Source: Cryptomeria japonica
Lineage: Eukaryota > Streptophyta > Pinopsida > Cupressales > Cupressaceae
DNA: 64,000 nucleotides
NCBI RefSeq assembly: GCF_030272615.1
Contig: NC_081415.1
Span: 622,977,740 to 623,041,739, forward strand
Direction of reading: 5' to 3'
The notes below the pieces were generated by a model, which ran no database searches, was not told where the DNA came from, and saw only the letters and a program-made list of their open reading frames with translations. The position numbers were made by a program, and so were the translations under genes. Every line of letters begins with the position of its first letter. Positions within the stretch are counted from its first letter, which is position 1. Below, piece by piece: positions 46,441 to 57,989 of this stretch.

Positions 46441-47398
46441 ATACTTGGACTGGGTAATGAAGATACCCTCCTTTATCTATTAAATCTATAGACCAATGAA
46501 GAACTTTATCTCTCCAATCAGAGACATATCAAACTCTTTCTTCATTTCATCTATGAATGCATGACTCATTTTATCATCTCCTCTGAACATTATGTCATCT
46601 ACAAATACTTCACAAATCAAAATCTGATCACCTTCAGATTTCAAGTAGATGTTGTTGTCCTCACTTATTCTCTGAAATCCTATCTTCACAGGATGAGAGT
46701 GTAACCATTCATAGCATGCCCTTGGTGCCTGTTTCAATCCATACAGGGCCTTGTGTAATCTACACACCATGTCACTATCTTCTGACAAGGCAAACCCATG
46801 GGTTCTCAATATACACTTCTTCTTCTAGGATTCCATTCAAGAATGTAGACTTCACATCCATCTGGTATACCTTGAATCCCTTGAATGCTGCAAATGCAAG
46901 TAGCATTCATACACCTTCCAGTCTAGCCACTGGGGCAAAGGTTTCTCCATAGTCTTCTCCCTCTTCTTGAGAATATCCCTTGCATACAAGTCTTGCCTTG
47001 TTCCTTACCACTATTCCTTCTTCATTCAGCTTATTCCTGAAGACCCATTTGGTACCTATGACATTCTTGTGTTCTAGTCTAGGTACCAAGGACCATGTTG
47101 CATTCTTCTCTATCTAGTCCAGCTCCTCTTCCATTGACTTTATCCAATCTTCATCGATAAGTGCCTCTCTGGTGGCCTTAGGCTCAAATTTTGAAATCAT
47201 ACAAGAATTTTCTTTCACCTTTCTTCTTGTAAGTATTCCTGCATCTTTCTCTCCTATGATATGCATCGGATCATGATGTAGTTTCACATACCTAGGAATT
47301 ACCCTAGTTGGTTCCGCTTGCTTTTCCTCTTCTTCTTCCACTTCATATTCTTCTTTAGCTACTACAACTTCTACTAGTATAGGAACACTGAGGTCTTT
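46441..47398 (-). pseudogene. Element B reverse transcriptase
   Basis: Landmarks: [78 protein letters not shown] and the active site VFVDDIMFRGDD. Frame changes near 46800 and 46906 and stops at about 47111 and 46485 break it. Confidence 0.85.
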
Positions 47399-48586
47399 CT
47401 AGTTTTTGCAATTTGTTTCCTTCTTAATCGGTTCCCAGAAGGCTACACCCAGTTCATCTTCTGCTTGCTTGCTACTAGTTTCCTCAGGCTCCTCAAGGGA
47501 TTCATCAACCCTGACATTGATACTCTCAATAATTTTTTGAGTATTTTTGTTGTAGCATTTGAGAGATTTTCTTTTAGTGGAGTATCCCATAAATATTCCT
47601 TCATCACATTTAGCATAAAACTTGTTCAGATGCTCACCTCTCCTAATATAGCACTTACTACCAAACACTTTAAAAAAACTCACATTAGGAGTTCTCCCGT
47701 TCTAGTACTCATAAGGGGTTTTGTCTTTACCAATCTTGATGAGTACCCGGTTCATAGTATAGATTGCAGTGCTTGCCACTTCTCTCCAAAATGTGTGAGC
47801 TACATTTTCTTGGATCAACATAGTTCTTGCCGCTTCTCTCCAAAATGTGTGAGCTACATTTCCTTGGATCAACATAGTTCTTGCCGCTTCAACTACAATC
47901 CTATTATTCTTTTCTACCATGCCATTCTTTTGTGGTGTCCTTGGGGCAGAGAACTACCTCTTGATGTTGTTCTCTTCATAGTACTTGTTGAATTAATCAG
48001 AAGTGAATTCACCTCCCTGATTGGTTCTTAGGCATTTTATTCTTCTACTAGTCCCCTTCTCCACCAATGCTCTAAAGGCTTTGAACTTTCCAAATGCCTC
48101 AGACTTGTCTTTCAAGAATGTGAACCACATCATTCTTGACCAATCATTGGTAAGAATCATGAAATACCGATCTCCTTGAATGCTTCTAGTTTTCATCAGA
48201 CCACACAGATCTATGTGCACTAGATCAAGTAGGTTCTCTGCTGAAAAAGACTTACCTTTGAATGTTGAGGAAGACATCTTCCCAAGCTGACATTCTCTGC
48301 ATAAAGCATTCTCTGATTTCTTCAGCAAAGGCAATCCTCTTACTGCCTTGATCTTACTAGCTTTTACAATATTATCAAAATTCATATGATAGAGTCTCCT
48401 ATGCCATATCCAACTATCATCAAATTTTGCCATCAAGCACTGACTAATCTTGGAATTCAGCTGAAATAGGTTTCCTTTGGTCCGCTTACCAGTGGTAATA
48501 AGTTCACCACTCTTTCCGATTATTTTGCAGACCCCACCTTTGAACTTCAGAATAAGTCCTTTGTCATTCAGCTGAGAAACACTCAA
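47399..48586 (-). pseudogene. Element B integrase, with a short tandem duplication
   Basis: The zinc part WHRRLYHMNFDNIVK and CRECQLGK is followed by the core LVHIDLCGLMKTRSIQGDRY and LRTNQGGEFTSD, where the second catalytic Asp (usually LRSDRGGEF) is Asn. TPQKNGMVEKN keeps the Glu. A 54 bp unit is repeated (47772-47825, 47826-47879), giving 18 extra residues around MLIQENVAHTFWRE. The linker KVFGSKCYIRRGEHLNKFY follows. Stops at about 47993 and 47954. Confidence 0.82.
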
Positions 48587-49009
48587 AAGGTTGTGCTTAA
48601 GGCCTTCTACCTAGTAGATGTCATTTGCACTGCTCTTTCCACTTAGTGAGATGGGTCCTTTTCCTTTCACCATGCAAGGTGCATCATTGCCAAAAGTAGA
48701 CAACACCTCCATCATATTCTTCTAGAGTCAAAAACTTTCTTTGGTCACCAGTCATGTGGTGAGAACACCTGCTATCAATGATCCACTAATTAGAGTTGTC
48801 AATATAAGATTCAAGGGCTTCCTGATCAAACACCTCTTCCTTTACAGCTAAAAACACTATGTCCTCATTCTCTTCATCCTCAGATTCTTCATCGGTAACA
48901 CCTTCATCCACTGCAACAAGACAATTTTTCCTACCTCCTCCTTTATACTTTCTAAACCTTTCCGGCGTATCCTTATTGTCATTGTTAGGATAGTTAACAG
49001 CTATATGTC
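48587..49009 (-). pseudogene. Element B protease region and Gag knuckle
   Basis: The minus strand reads WIIDSRCSHHMTGDQRKFL (about 48740-48795), the copia protease start with its catalytic Asp kept but preceded by a TAG. Upstream, the zinc knuckle IGHIAVNYPNND has lost Cys residues. Asp/Glu-rich linker between. Confidence 0.7.
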
Positions 49010-49848
49010 CTATCCTATTACAGGAAAAAAATTTAGAGGAAGCTTACCTCTGTATTTTTCGGTACCTTTTGGAAGTCTCTTGGCAAGAAGAGTTTCAAAC
49101 TCCATCATAATCTCCTCATCATCCATATGTCTGCTTGGCTTGGATTCATAGCTGGTGCTGACCTCTTTTCCTTTTCTGGTTGGTGTGGAGGAAGCAGACG
49201 CTCTAAAGGCTGACTCTATCTTTTGAATACTACCATCATAACTATTCAATTCAAATGGAGTCAACTTTGCAATAATAGAGTCTAAAGATACATTGGTTTT
49301 GTCGATAGACCTTAGCTCTTGAATAGCGACAACCCAAATTGCATAGACTGGTAACAATGATCTTAGAACTTACTAACAATGGTGGCATCATCAATTGTTC
49401 CATCAATGCTCTTGATATCTCCAACAACAGTCTTGATCCTTATGCCATATTGTTGAATGGCCACTCCTTCAACCATCCTCATGTCTTCAAATTTTGCTCT
49501 AAGGCTTTCTTCCTTAGCCTGCTTGACATGCTCATCACCACCATAAATGGTTTCCAGTGTGTACCATACATCCTTAGGATTGTCCTTATCTTGTACATCA
49601 ATGAACTCAATATCGGACAAGCTGCTAATAAGGGCTTTCATGACTTGCCCATTTTCTTGAATCTCTCTTTTTTGATCATCGGTTAGAGTGCCAGTGGGGA
49701 TTACATAGGCATTTTCAACATAGCTCCAGTGTTGAGCACCCAAACTTTTGATATAAATCTTCATTCTATCCTTCCATTTTTTGAAGTTATCCCTATTGAA
49801 CTTAGGACCTTCCCTCTTCATCATTAAAGTAGGATCTTTTTGCCTCAA
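49010..49848 (-). pseudogene. Element B Gag (UBN2 type)
   Basis: Begins MRQKDPTLMMKREGPKFNRD after the PBS. The capsid-like helices include DVWYTLETIYGGDEHVKQ and LPVYAIWVVAIQELRSIDKT. A stop at 49363 and a frame change split it in two. It ends in the basic GKYRGKLPLN-type tail before the knuckle. Confidence 0.8.
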
Positions 49849-49896
49849 GTTGTTAAGCTTATATCACCGAGTACCTGGAGTTTCTCTAATACCAAT

Positions 49897-50021
49897 TGAT
49901 GAATAGTGATGAATCTCTAAGATCCTAATCAGTACTGAGAAGGGAAGGGTGAATCAGTACACAGAAAAACTCACTAAAATTCTCTGATAGTTTAGAACAC
50001 TGATAATCTAGTTTACTATAT
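49897..50021 (-). repeat. Element B 5' LTR, first part
   Basis: Pairs with 20279-20400. Its G-run is broken (GAGAAGGGAAGGGTGAATCAG). The PBS is at 49883-49894 (minus strand TGGTATTAGAGA). Interrupted by solo LTR K. Confidence 0.85.
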
Positions 50022-51625
50022 GATGTAGAGAAAAGAGAATCTAATACAAATTTGCAAATAAAAGGTGTATTTTGGACCCAAACCCCTTACACTCCTCAGG
50101 TGTCTCAAATGCACTCAAAGCCTCAATAGGCTCAAAACCTAACACCATCTAAACCAGGTGTGTCTCCTACCTCCACATACTTCAAATGACCTCAAAAAAC
50201 ATGATTCAAAGGCTTTCTAAACCCCTAAGCCTCTCTAGCTTCAACACAAACTCAATACATTTATTCAACCAAGCATCTAGCCCTTCAAATCGGGTAATTT
50301 CCCTTTAACTCAAAACTTTTCCAAAAAACTTGCCCAAAAAAATTACATATTTAGACACCCATTTGGATATTACACAACATATCAAAAAAACAATATAGGT
50401 TGTTTTGGATGGACCCTTTTCTGTCCTCAAATGTGCCCCTTTTTAGCCTTAAAAACCACCCACTTTACAAAGGAAGTACCAACAAAACTTAACAACAGTT
50501 TACAAAACTTTGTACAGTATTCAATGAGGTTCCCAAACAAAGGATTTTCTAGGTTTTATGGCTTGATTAAACTTCCAAGTGTCCAAACTCTAAAACCCTC
50601 CTTAAATCACCCTCTAAACTAGGGCTTGCTCAAAATCACGCCTCCAATCACTTCTCTGATCAAATGAAGGTTGTTTCACCATTAAATTGGTGCCCTCTAC
50701 TGATTCAAATCATAAAAGATAGCCCTCCAATGGCTACTTTAGTGGCTGCTACACTCTAGCCACCATCCCCATGCTCCAATCAACCAACAAATTCACCATT
50801 TGTGAGTGATCACTCTGAAAAACCACTTCAATCCTGCACTTTCATGTTAGTTTGATATGATACAACATTATTTTCCATCCCCAAGTCACAGTAAGCACAT
50901 AAAGGGGATGGATTACATATTCATACTTGAGAAAACAAGGAAAATCAGACTTTTAAAATAGGACAGTCAATATAAATCCTTAGATCAGATTTAAAATGAT
51001 ATAAAATGCTTTAGATCATGCACATTAAATGCCTATTAACCTTCCTCAATGATTAGAACTCAAAGATCATCAAAGGAATGCAAGTTTTGCAAGGAAAATC
51101 AAGTTTTTTGCATTAAAACTATCTCAGTCCGTATAACAGCACCTCCAGTCCGTACCATCTGTACTTTTCTCTCTTTTTTCCATCATAAATGATGAATACA
51201 ACTTCCCCAACCAACCCAAGGTGGTTGGAGGGGTTTACAAATTCATTAAGACTTAAAAACTCAGTTTCCCTCCAAAATGCTACTAAACGTTGGAATACAA
51301 AGATTTGAATTTTCCAACTTTATTTAATACATTCTATTTGCTAAAATCATTCCAAATCAATGGAATTTTATTTCATATACCTAAATAACCCTACCAAAGA
51401 CCCTACTAATGATTCTAGACCCTTGAAACACTATTGGCCTACTTGACACCATATTTTGTCTTAGGTCCCTTATCAGGACTTATTACATTTAAATCAAATT
51501 GAGCATTACATAGAGGCATTATTGGCTTCAAAACATTCCAATTCACTTTCAAGGATGCTCTGGGGTCTTTGTTCATGTTTATAATCTCCTTGGTCTCATG
51601 TGGACCCTTGGATGCTCCTGCATCA
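50022..51625. mobile_element. K: solo LTR of a different family, inserted in the element B 5' LTR
   Basis: 1,604 bp bounded by TGATGTAG at 50022 and CTGCATCA at 51625, which form an inverted terminal repeat with TG/CA ends. Flanks CTATA (50017-50021) and ATATA (51626-51630) differ by one base; the uninterrupted LTR copy at 20393-20403 reads ACTATACCACT, fitting a 5 bp TSD. No coding sequence, PBS or PPT inside. Orientation cannot be set. Family unknown; gypsy is likely from the end sequence. Confidence 0.7.
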
Positions 51626-52043
51626 ATATACCACTATACTTAGCTATAGCAATACCGGTTAACAAAAATACTTTAGATAGCTAAACTGGTTAAACAAGAG
51701 TACATCAAATAGCTGACATGGCACCTCGATCTCATCTTTCACATACACATAGCTGACATGGCACCTTGATCTCATCATTATCTCTTAACTAACTCATCAC
51801 AAAATGTCATCGGTTGCACTGCACAAGTCAGATCACCAAACTGGAAACCCTCGAGCTTAATTGAGACTACAAACCGATAGTCACACTGAACCTCGACAAC
51901 GGTTCACACCATCCTAGTTGACTATAGCTGCTTCCAGTGTTCACACCAATTCATACCAGTTCACCTGCTTGAGCATCATATATCAGTTCAGTTATTGACA
52001 TCAATGACAAGATACACTATCACTGCTTCATCATATGCCAACA
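51626..52043 (-). repeat. Element B 5' LTR, second part, with a large internal deletion
   Basis: It matches 20396-20480 and then jumps to the part matching 29640-29960. The 5' LTR thus totals about 540 bp against about 1,450 bp for the 3' LTR. A duplication of about 43 bp sits at the join (AGCTGACATGGCACC at about 51711 and again at about 51751). Confidence 0.8.
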
Positions 52044-53387
52044 ATGATAAACTTCTAATAAAAAATCATAATTGGTTTCTCAGAAATAATGGAGAAACAT
52101 CACATGAAAAACATTCCATAGATGAACACCATAAGTTTTTGATGTCGAAACCCAAATAGGGAAAAAAACCACGGTGGGAGTTGACACCCACAAATATTTG
52201 TACTCTTTTGAGGTATGCCTTTTTAGGAGCTTAAAATACGCTCGGTTAAGAGAAAACCCTGTTAGGAGTCACCTGGTTAGGGGATTTTCCTTGCAACTCA
52301 ATTAGGAGCTTGATGATCTATTAGGATAAACCTTGTGAGAGGATTTAAGACTCTTTTGAGAGTTGCCCTATTAGGGGACTTTTATTTTTTAATGCCTATT
52401 AGAACCTACCTGGTCAAGGGATTTAACCTGTTACAGTTGTTAGGGAACAACAATAGAAAATGATATGTCTACTTTCACTTCTCTGCTTGCTTGATAGATC
52501 TAGTTATACACAACACTCTACAACTCTCAAGAAAATTTCACACTTCACTTGGATAGCTTAACACATTCTCTAAGACCACGAATACACCAAAAATCAATTG
52601 TGTCAACATAAAAAGCCATCTCAACTAGGTCAACCACAAAACCTAATTACATCACAAATTTACAATAAGATCATAAAAGATCATTGTAGATAGCTATCTA
52701 AATCATAACAACAAATTACAATGCAATATCAACAGTTGGTTGATCATAACTCATTATAGAAATCCGATCTGTATCCTCAAAACACTCTCCAAAGCATTTC
52801 GTTGATTCCCAAGAAAATCTTCCTTAAATCACGCTAAAATAGCTATCAAATATTTCATGTAGTTTGTGCTATGTTACAAACTTTATGTATACTCATTGTC
52901 GATCACAATCATAACAAAAATCATTACCAGTTTCATGATTTCATCATTGGTCCTTAAACCCTACTAAAACCTTAGCAAAACTTCATTAGAAATTTGAAAT
53001 ATGCCTCCCGTTAATCATCACAACTTTCGATTTGAGTCAGATACTCCTTTCCATGATACAACTTCACCATTCAAACCACAAATCACCAATCATCACCAAT
53101 CGACCGATCCAATCAAAATAATTTTGCTTTACTAGTTAAAGTCCTAATTCACAGACTTTAGTTCGCTACTGGTAAACCTTGTCTTCTGGTAAACTAAATC
53201 ACTTAGATGATAAAACAAAACATCAGGAACATCAATTGCCATCAATGATAACATAAATAACTGATCATGTCATCTATTCATTGAATCTCAATCTCTTCAT
53301 CACAAACAGACTTCTATCCTTTACTGGTACAGTCATCCAACTTCAACTGCATCACCTGATTTGCATCAGTTCTACCAAATGCCAACA
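52044..53387 (-). repeat. Element E 3' LTR, second part
   Basis: Matches 58302-59615. It begins by repeating about 30 bp already present before the B insertion (20249-20277 against 52048-52076). It ends GCCAACA before the PPT. Confidence 0.85.
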
Positions 53388-53801
53388 ATCTCCCCCTTTG
53401 GCATTGATGGCAACACTAATTAGATATACAATCAGAATAACATTATCATCTATAACTTGCTTGCCAATATCATCTCTGATCACATATCTGCCAGTTCTCC
53501 TTTTGTCATCTTCCCCTTAATCAAAGCTTCACTCAATCTGATCATTAAATTCTCACATGTCTACCATATCTGATTTCTTATTCATTTCTTCTCCCCCTTT
53601 GACAACAATGCCAAAGATGTAAATGCATCAGTTGTCTTCAATTTTGCTACTATCTCTTCCATCATCACTGCTACATAAATCAGAAAAAACTTTAAAAGAG
53701 CATTCAATCAGAATTGCTCCCCAAAGGAGTAGCCTGGGCCTTCATTAATCCTTGGTGAAAAATAAACATGAAATCCATAGGATTGATGGATCTCTATCAT
53801 T
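53388..53801 (-). promoter_or_regulatory. PPT copies and 3' UTR of element E
   Basis: Plus-strand view: ATCTCCCCCTTTGGCATTGA (53388-53407) abuts the LTR; TTCTCCCCCTTTGACAACAA (53589-53608) is the second tract about 200 bp upstream on the sense strand. No gene. Confidence 0.8.
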
Positions 53802-54600
53802 CTAGTTCTTTCGGTGTAGGGTTCTAACCCCTAGTTTACCTCTAAGTAACTCAAAAGTAGCCTTCGGTAAGGGCTTAGTAAAGATATCAACTAACTGATC
53901 TTTACTCTTTACATATTCCATCTTTACCTCCTTATCTTGAACTCCTTCCCTTAGGAAGTAATACTTCAATTCTATGTTCCTGGTTCTAGCATGAAGTACA
54001 AGATTCTTAGAAATGTTGACTGCACTTGTATTATCACAATAGATAGTCATCGGTTTTGACATATCTATCTTGAATCCTTCTAGCACATGTCTCATCCATA
54101 TTTCCTGCCTGCAATTCATGGATGTAGCTACATACTTAGCTTCAGTTGTAGACTGAGAAACACAAGTTTGTTTCTTTCTTATCCATGCCACTAATCTTCC
54201 TCCAAGTAGAAAATCTCCATGAGTTGTTCTTTTCTGATCATCCACATTACCTACCCAATTAGCATTAGTAAAATCACCTTGATAGAGATACCATAAATCA
54301 TAGTCTATTATGGTTTTTAGATACCAAAAAATTCTTTTCACAACCACCATGTGACTTTCTTTAGGCTCTTTTTAAAATCTGTCAACTAATCCAATAGCAT
54401 TTGCAATGTCTGGCCTACTATGGACAAGATAGTGTACCTTTCCAATCATAGATCTGTACTATTTTTCACTAACAACATGGGAATCATCTTCTTTTGACAA
54501 CTTGCAACCAGTCACCATTGGTGTCCCTACTGGTTTGCCGCCTTCCATGTCGAAAGTCTTCAACACCTCTTTGATATACTTGGTCTGACAAATAAAGATA
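53802..54600 (-). pseudogene. Element E RNase H and RT end
   Basis: The minus-strand frame 54350-53802 shows [77 protein letters not shown]. In TTEAKYV the usual AEAEY has Glu changed to Lys. The upstream RT end is broken by a stop near 54373. Confidence 0.82.
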
Positions 54601-55422
54601 CCGCCATCCAATTGTTGAACCTATAAGCCAATAAAGAACTTAATTTCATTTATTAGAGACATTTCAAATTCATTTTTTATTATATCAACAAAGTCCATAC
54701 ACATATCATCAAATGTTGCCGCCAAAAATTATGTCATCAACAAACACTTCCTCTATCAGCATCTTGTCTCCATTAGTCTTCAAATAAATGATGTTGTCCT
54801 CACTCGTATGTTGGAATCCAATCTTGATCAAATGTGCATGTAATCTATCATACCATGCTCTCAGTGCCTTCTTAAGACCATACAAAGCTTTGGGCAATTT
54901 ACATACCATGTCTTTATCATCGGTCAAGTAAAATCCCTCTAGCTATTCAATGTATACTTTTTCTTCCAGAATCCCATTCAGAAAGGCTGACTTCACATCC
55001 ATTTGGTAGAATTTGAATCACTTATATGCAGAAAATGCTAGTAGCATCCTTACACCTTCTAATCTAGTAATAGGTACAAATGTTTCACCATAGTTCTCAC
55101 CTTTCGCTTGAGCATACCCTTTGTAAACTAACCTTTCCTTGTTTCTTATAATCCTTCCTTCTTCATCCAATTTATTCTTAAAGACCCATTTTTTTCCAGT
55201 CGCATTCTTATCCTCCAGTCTAGGAACAAGTTACCATGCCTGATTCTTCTCAATTTGATCTAATTCTTCATTCATTGCCTTAACCCAATTATCATCCTTT
55301 AGTTCTTCCTTAACTGTCCTGGGTCCAATTGTAGATATCAAACATGAATTCTCTCTTATCTTCATCATAGTTTGCACAACTGTATTCTTATCACCAATTA
55401 TCTGTTCTTGTGAATGATTCAA
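54601..55422 (-). pseudogene. Element E reverse transcriptase
   Basis: Landmarks: LKDDNWVKAMNEELDQIEKN, KALYGLKKALRAWYDRL and the active site VFVDDIIFGGN. Several stops (about 55229, 54940, 54706) and frame changes. The QMDVKSAFLNGILEEK-like block is recognisable at about 54960-55010. Confidence 0.8.
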
Positions 55423-56616
55423 TCTAACATATCTAGGTATTTCCTGTGTCGGTCTACATCTTCTTTAGCTGGTTCTTCTTCTTCTTCCTCACTGTCATGA
55501 CTCACCGTTTGAGCACCTAGTTCTATATTTTTTGATTGTTCATTATTATTTTCTTTTGATTAAATGATCACAAAATTTTCCTTATTATCATCCTTCCAGG
55601 TTCTGATCTACTTGTACCTTCAGACTTATCTGATAAATCATCAACCTTTACATGAAGACTTTTAATAATTTTCTTAGTTCCCTTACTATAAGATTTATAT
55701 TCTTTACTCTTGGGAGAGTAACCAAGAATAATTCCCTCATCAGATTTTGCATCAAGCCTCTCAGTGTAGTTATCTCTCTTGATAAAACATTGACTTCCAA
55801 AGATTTGAAAATAACTAACACAAGGAGTTTTTCCATATCATAGCTCATAGGGTGTCTTATTGTTACCTCTTTTTACCAATACCCAGTTTAGAGTCTATAC
55901 AAAAGTATTGACCGCTTCTCTCCAAAATATTTTGGATACATTACCCTGTAATAAAATGGTTCTTGGAGCTCCAACTATTGTTTTGTTCATCTTTTCTGCT
56001 ATGCCATTCTATTGTGGTATCCTTGGAACTAACATCTATCCCTTTATACCCTGTTCATCATAATACTTAACAAATTCATTAGATGTGAATTCACCTCCCC
56101 GATCTAATCTTAAATATTTGAGATTCTTATCTGTTTCCTTCTTAACCAAAGCTTTAAATGATTTAAATTTATTAAATGCTTCTGATTTCTCTCTCAAAAA
56201 TGTTACCCACATTATTTTAGAATAGTCATCGGTGAAGATCATGAAATACCTATCACCATAATAACTCTTTGTTCTCATTAGGCCACCAAGATCAGTATGT
56301 ACCAAATCTAAAACATTCTCAGAAATACCATTCTTTCTCTTGAAAGAAATAGAGGTTATCTTAATGATTTGACAATCTTTGTATAGATCACACTGTCGGG
56401 TTTGACAAGTTGGGATAATCCTCTTACAACACTAGACTTGCTTATTTTAATCAAATTATCAAAATTTACATGACAACACCTTTTATGCCATAACCAACTA
56501 TCTTCTATTCTTGCAACCAAACAATTATTAAGATTATTGTTCAAATGAAATAAGTTACCTCTAGTTTGCTTCCCGGTAGCAATCAGTTCACCATCACCTC
56601 CAAGAATTTTGCACAC
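55423..56616 (-). pseudogene. Element E integrase and linker
   Basis: Zinc part WLWHKRCCHVNFDNLIKISK; core MVHTDLGGLMRTKSYYGDRY with its first Asp kept; LRLDRGGEFTSNEFVKYYDE with its second. The Cys pair of the zinc region is lost (a frame change near 56395). The linker with SRVKNINLI is at about 55700. Confidence 0.8.
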
Positions 56617-56910
56617 TCCACTCTTAAATTAAAGAAAATAACCTTTATCATTGAGCTGACCAACACTTAAAAGATTATTCTTAAGACCATCAACCCAAAA
56701 TACAACATCAAAATTACTCTTTCGATTTAAAGAGATTGAACCTTTACCTTTCACCATGCAAGGAGAGTTGTTTCCAAATATAACAACACCTCCATCAAAT
56801 TCACTAAGGTTTATGAACTTACTTTTGTCTCCAGTCATGTGGTGTGATTAACCACTATCTATAATCCACTCATCACCATTCTCCATATGAGATACTAGTG
56901 CCCTTTTATC
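56617..56910 (-). pseudogene. Element E protease region
   Basis: The minus strand reads EWIIDSG, then a TAA where Cys is expected, then SHHMTGDKSKFINLSEFDG; GKGSISLNRKSNFDVVFWVD and NLLSVGQLN follow. The catalytic Asp is present. Confidence 0.78.
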
Positions 56911-57917
56911 AGACAAATCCCCTTTCACAGCTACAAACACAATTTCTTCATTGTCATCCTCTTATGATTCCTCATCGGTCACACTTTCATCTACTACAAC
57001 ATAACATTTTTTCTTGCTGCTTCCTTTGAATCTTTCAAACTTTTCTTTCTTATCGGTGTTAGGGTAGTTAGCAACAATATGACTAATTTAATTAGAAGAG
57101 AAACACTTCAAAGGTATCTTTCCTTTATACTTACCAGTGCCTCTTGGAAATCTCTTTGCTAACAATGCTTGAAGTTCCATCACTTGATCCTCACTGTCTT
57201 CATCTCCCCGGTTTCTTCCATGACTTGTCCTGCACTCATGATTTTGACAAATATCTTTTCCTTTTCTAGGAAATGAACTGGTAACAGAAGCTTTAAAGGT
57301 AGATTCAGTAGATTTTGTCACACTATTGTCAAAACTATTTAATTCAAAATCTGTAAGCTTACTAATCAATGAATCAACAGTTACCTTATCCTTTGAAATG
57401 GATCTAAGTTCTTAGATTTATGATACTCTTATAACATATTGATGTTGAAGAGTTCTAAGCATTTTAATTAGTATTGTATCATCTTCTATTTTTCCTCCAG
57501 CACTCTTAATGCCACCAACTTCTTTGATTCTCTTATCATACTATCCAATATTCTCTCCTTCAAGCATTCTCATTTAATCGAATTTTCCTCTCAAGATTTC
57601 CTCTTTGGCTCTTTGAACATGCTCATCTCCTCCATAGATTGTCTCTAACTTTTCCGAACCTCACATGCAGTTTCCAACCCTTGAACATCAATATATTCTG
57701 AATTAGATAAAGTACTTACAATAACTTCTAGGGCTTGCATGTTATCTTACTATTCTCTGAGTTCATTTGATGTCAAGGGAGTAGTGGTAGGAGCAACATA
57801 TGTTGTTTCAACTTGTTTCCAATATTATGCACCAAGGCCTTTGATGTAGATCTTCATTCTATCTTTCCAGATCTTGTAGTTATCCTTGCTAGACTTGGGA
57901 ACCTCTTTCTTCATCAT
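56911..57917 (-). pseudogene. Element E Gag (UBN2 type)
   Basis: The start near 57917 (MMKKEVPKSSKDNYKIWKDR) lies about 60 bases after the PBS. It is riddled with stops. The basic tail FPRGTGKYKGKIPLKCFSSN marks the place of a knuckle whose second half is lost. Homologous to the C and B Gags. Confidence 0.75.
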
Positions 57918-57989
57918 CTTGAGTTCCTCAGAATCTTTTCCTCAAGCGATTAGGCTTTCTACACAGAGAGGATTATCTCTGATACCAGT

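Larger units (their letters stand above)
20279..52043 (-). mobile_element. Element B: Ty1/copia retrotransposon inserted in the element E LTR
   Basis: The 3' LTR starts TGATGAATAATG at 20279 and the 5' LTR starts TGATGAATAGTG at 49897. PBS 49883-49894 (one change from the consensus, TGGTATTAGAGA); PPT 29961-29972. B carries three inserts: C, D and solo LTR K. Its own interior codes on the minus strand for gag to RNase H (45652-49848). The flanks do not show a 5 bp TSD but overlap by about 30 bp of E LTR sequence. Confidence 0.85.
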
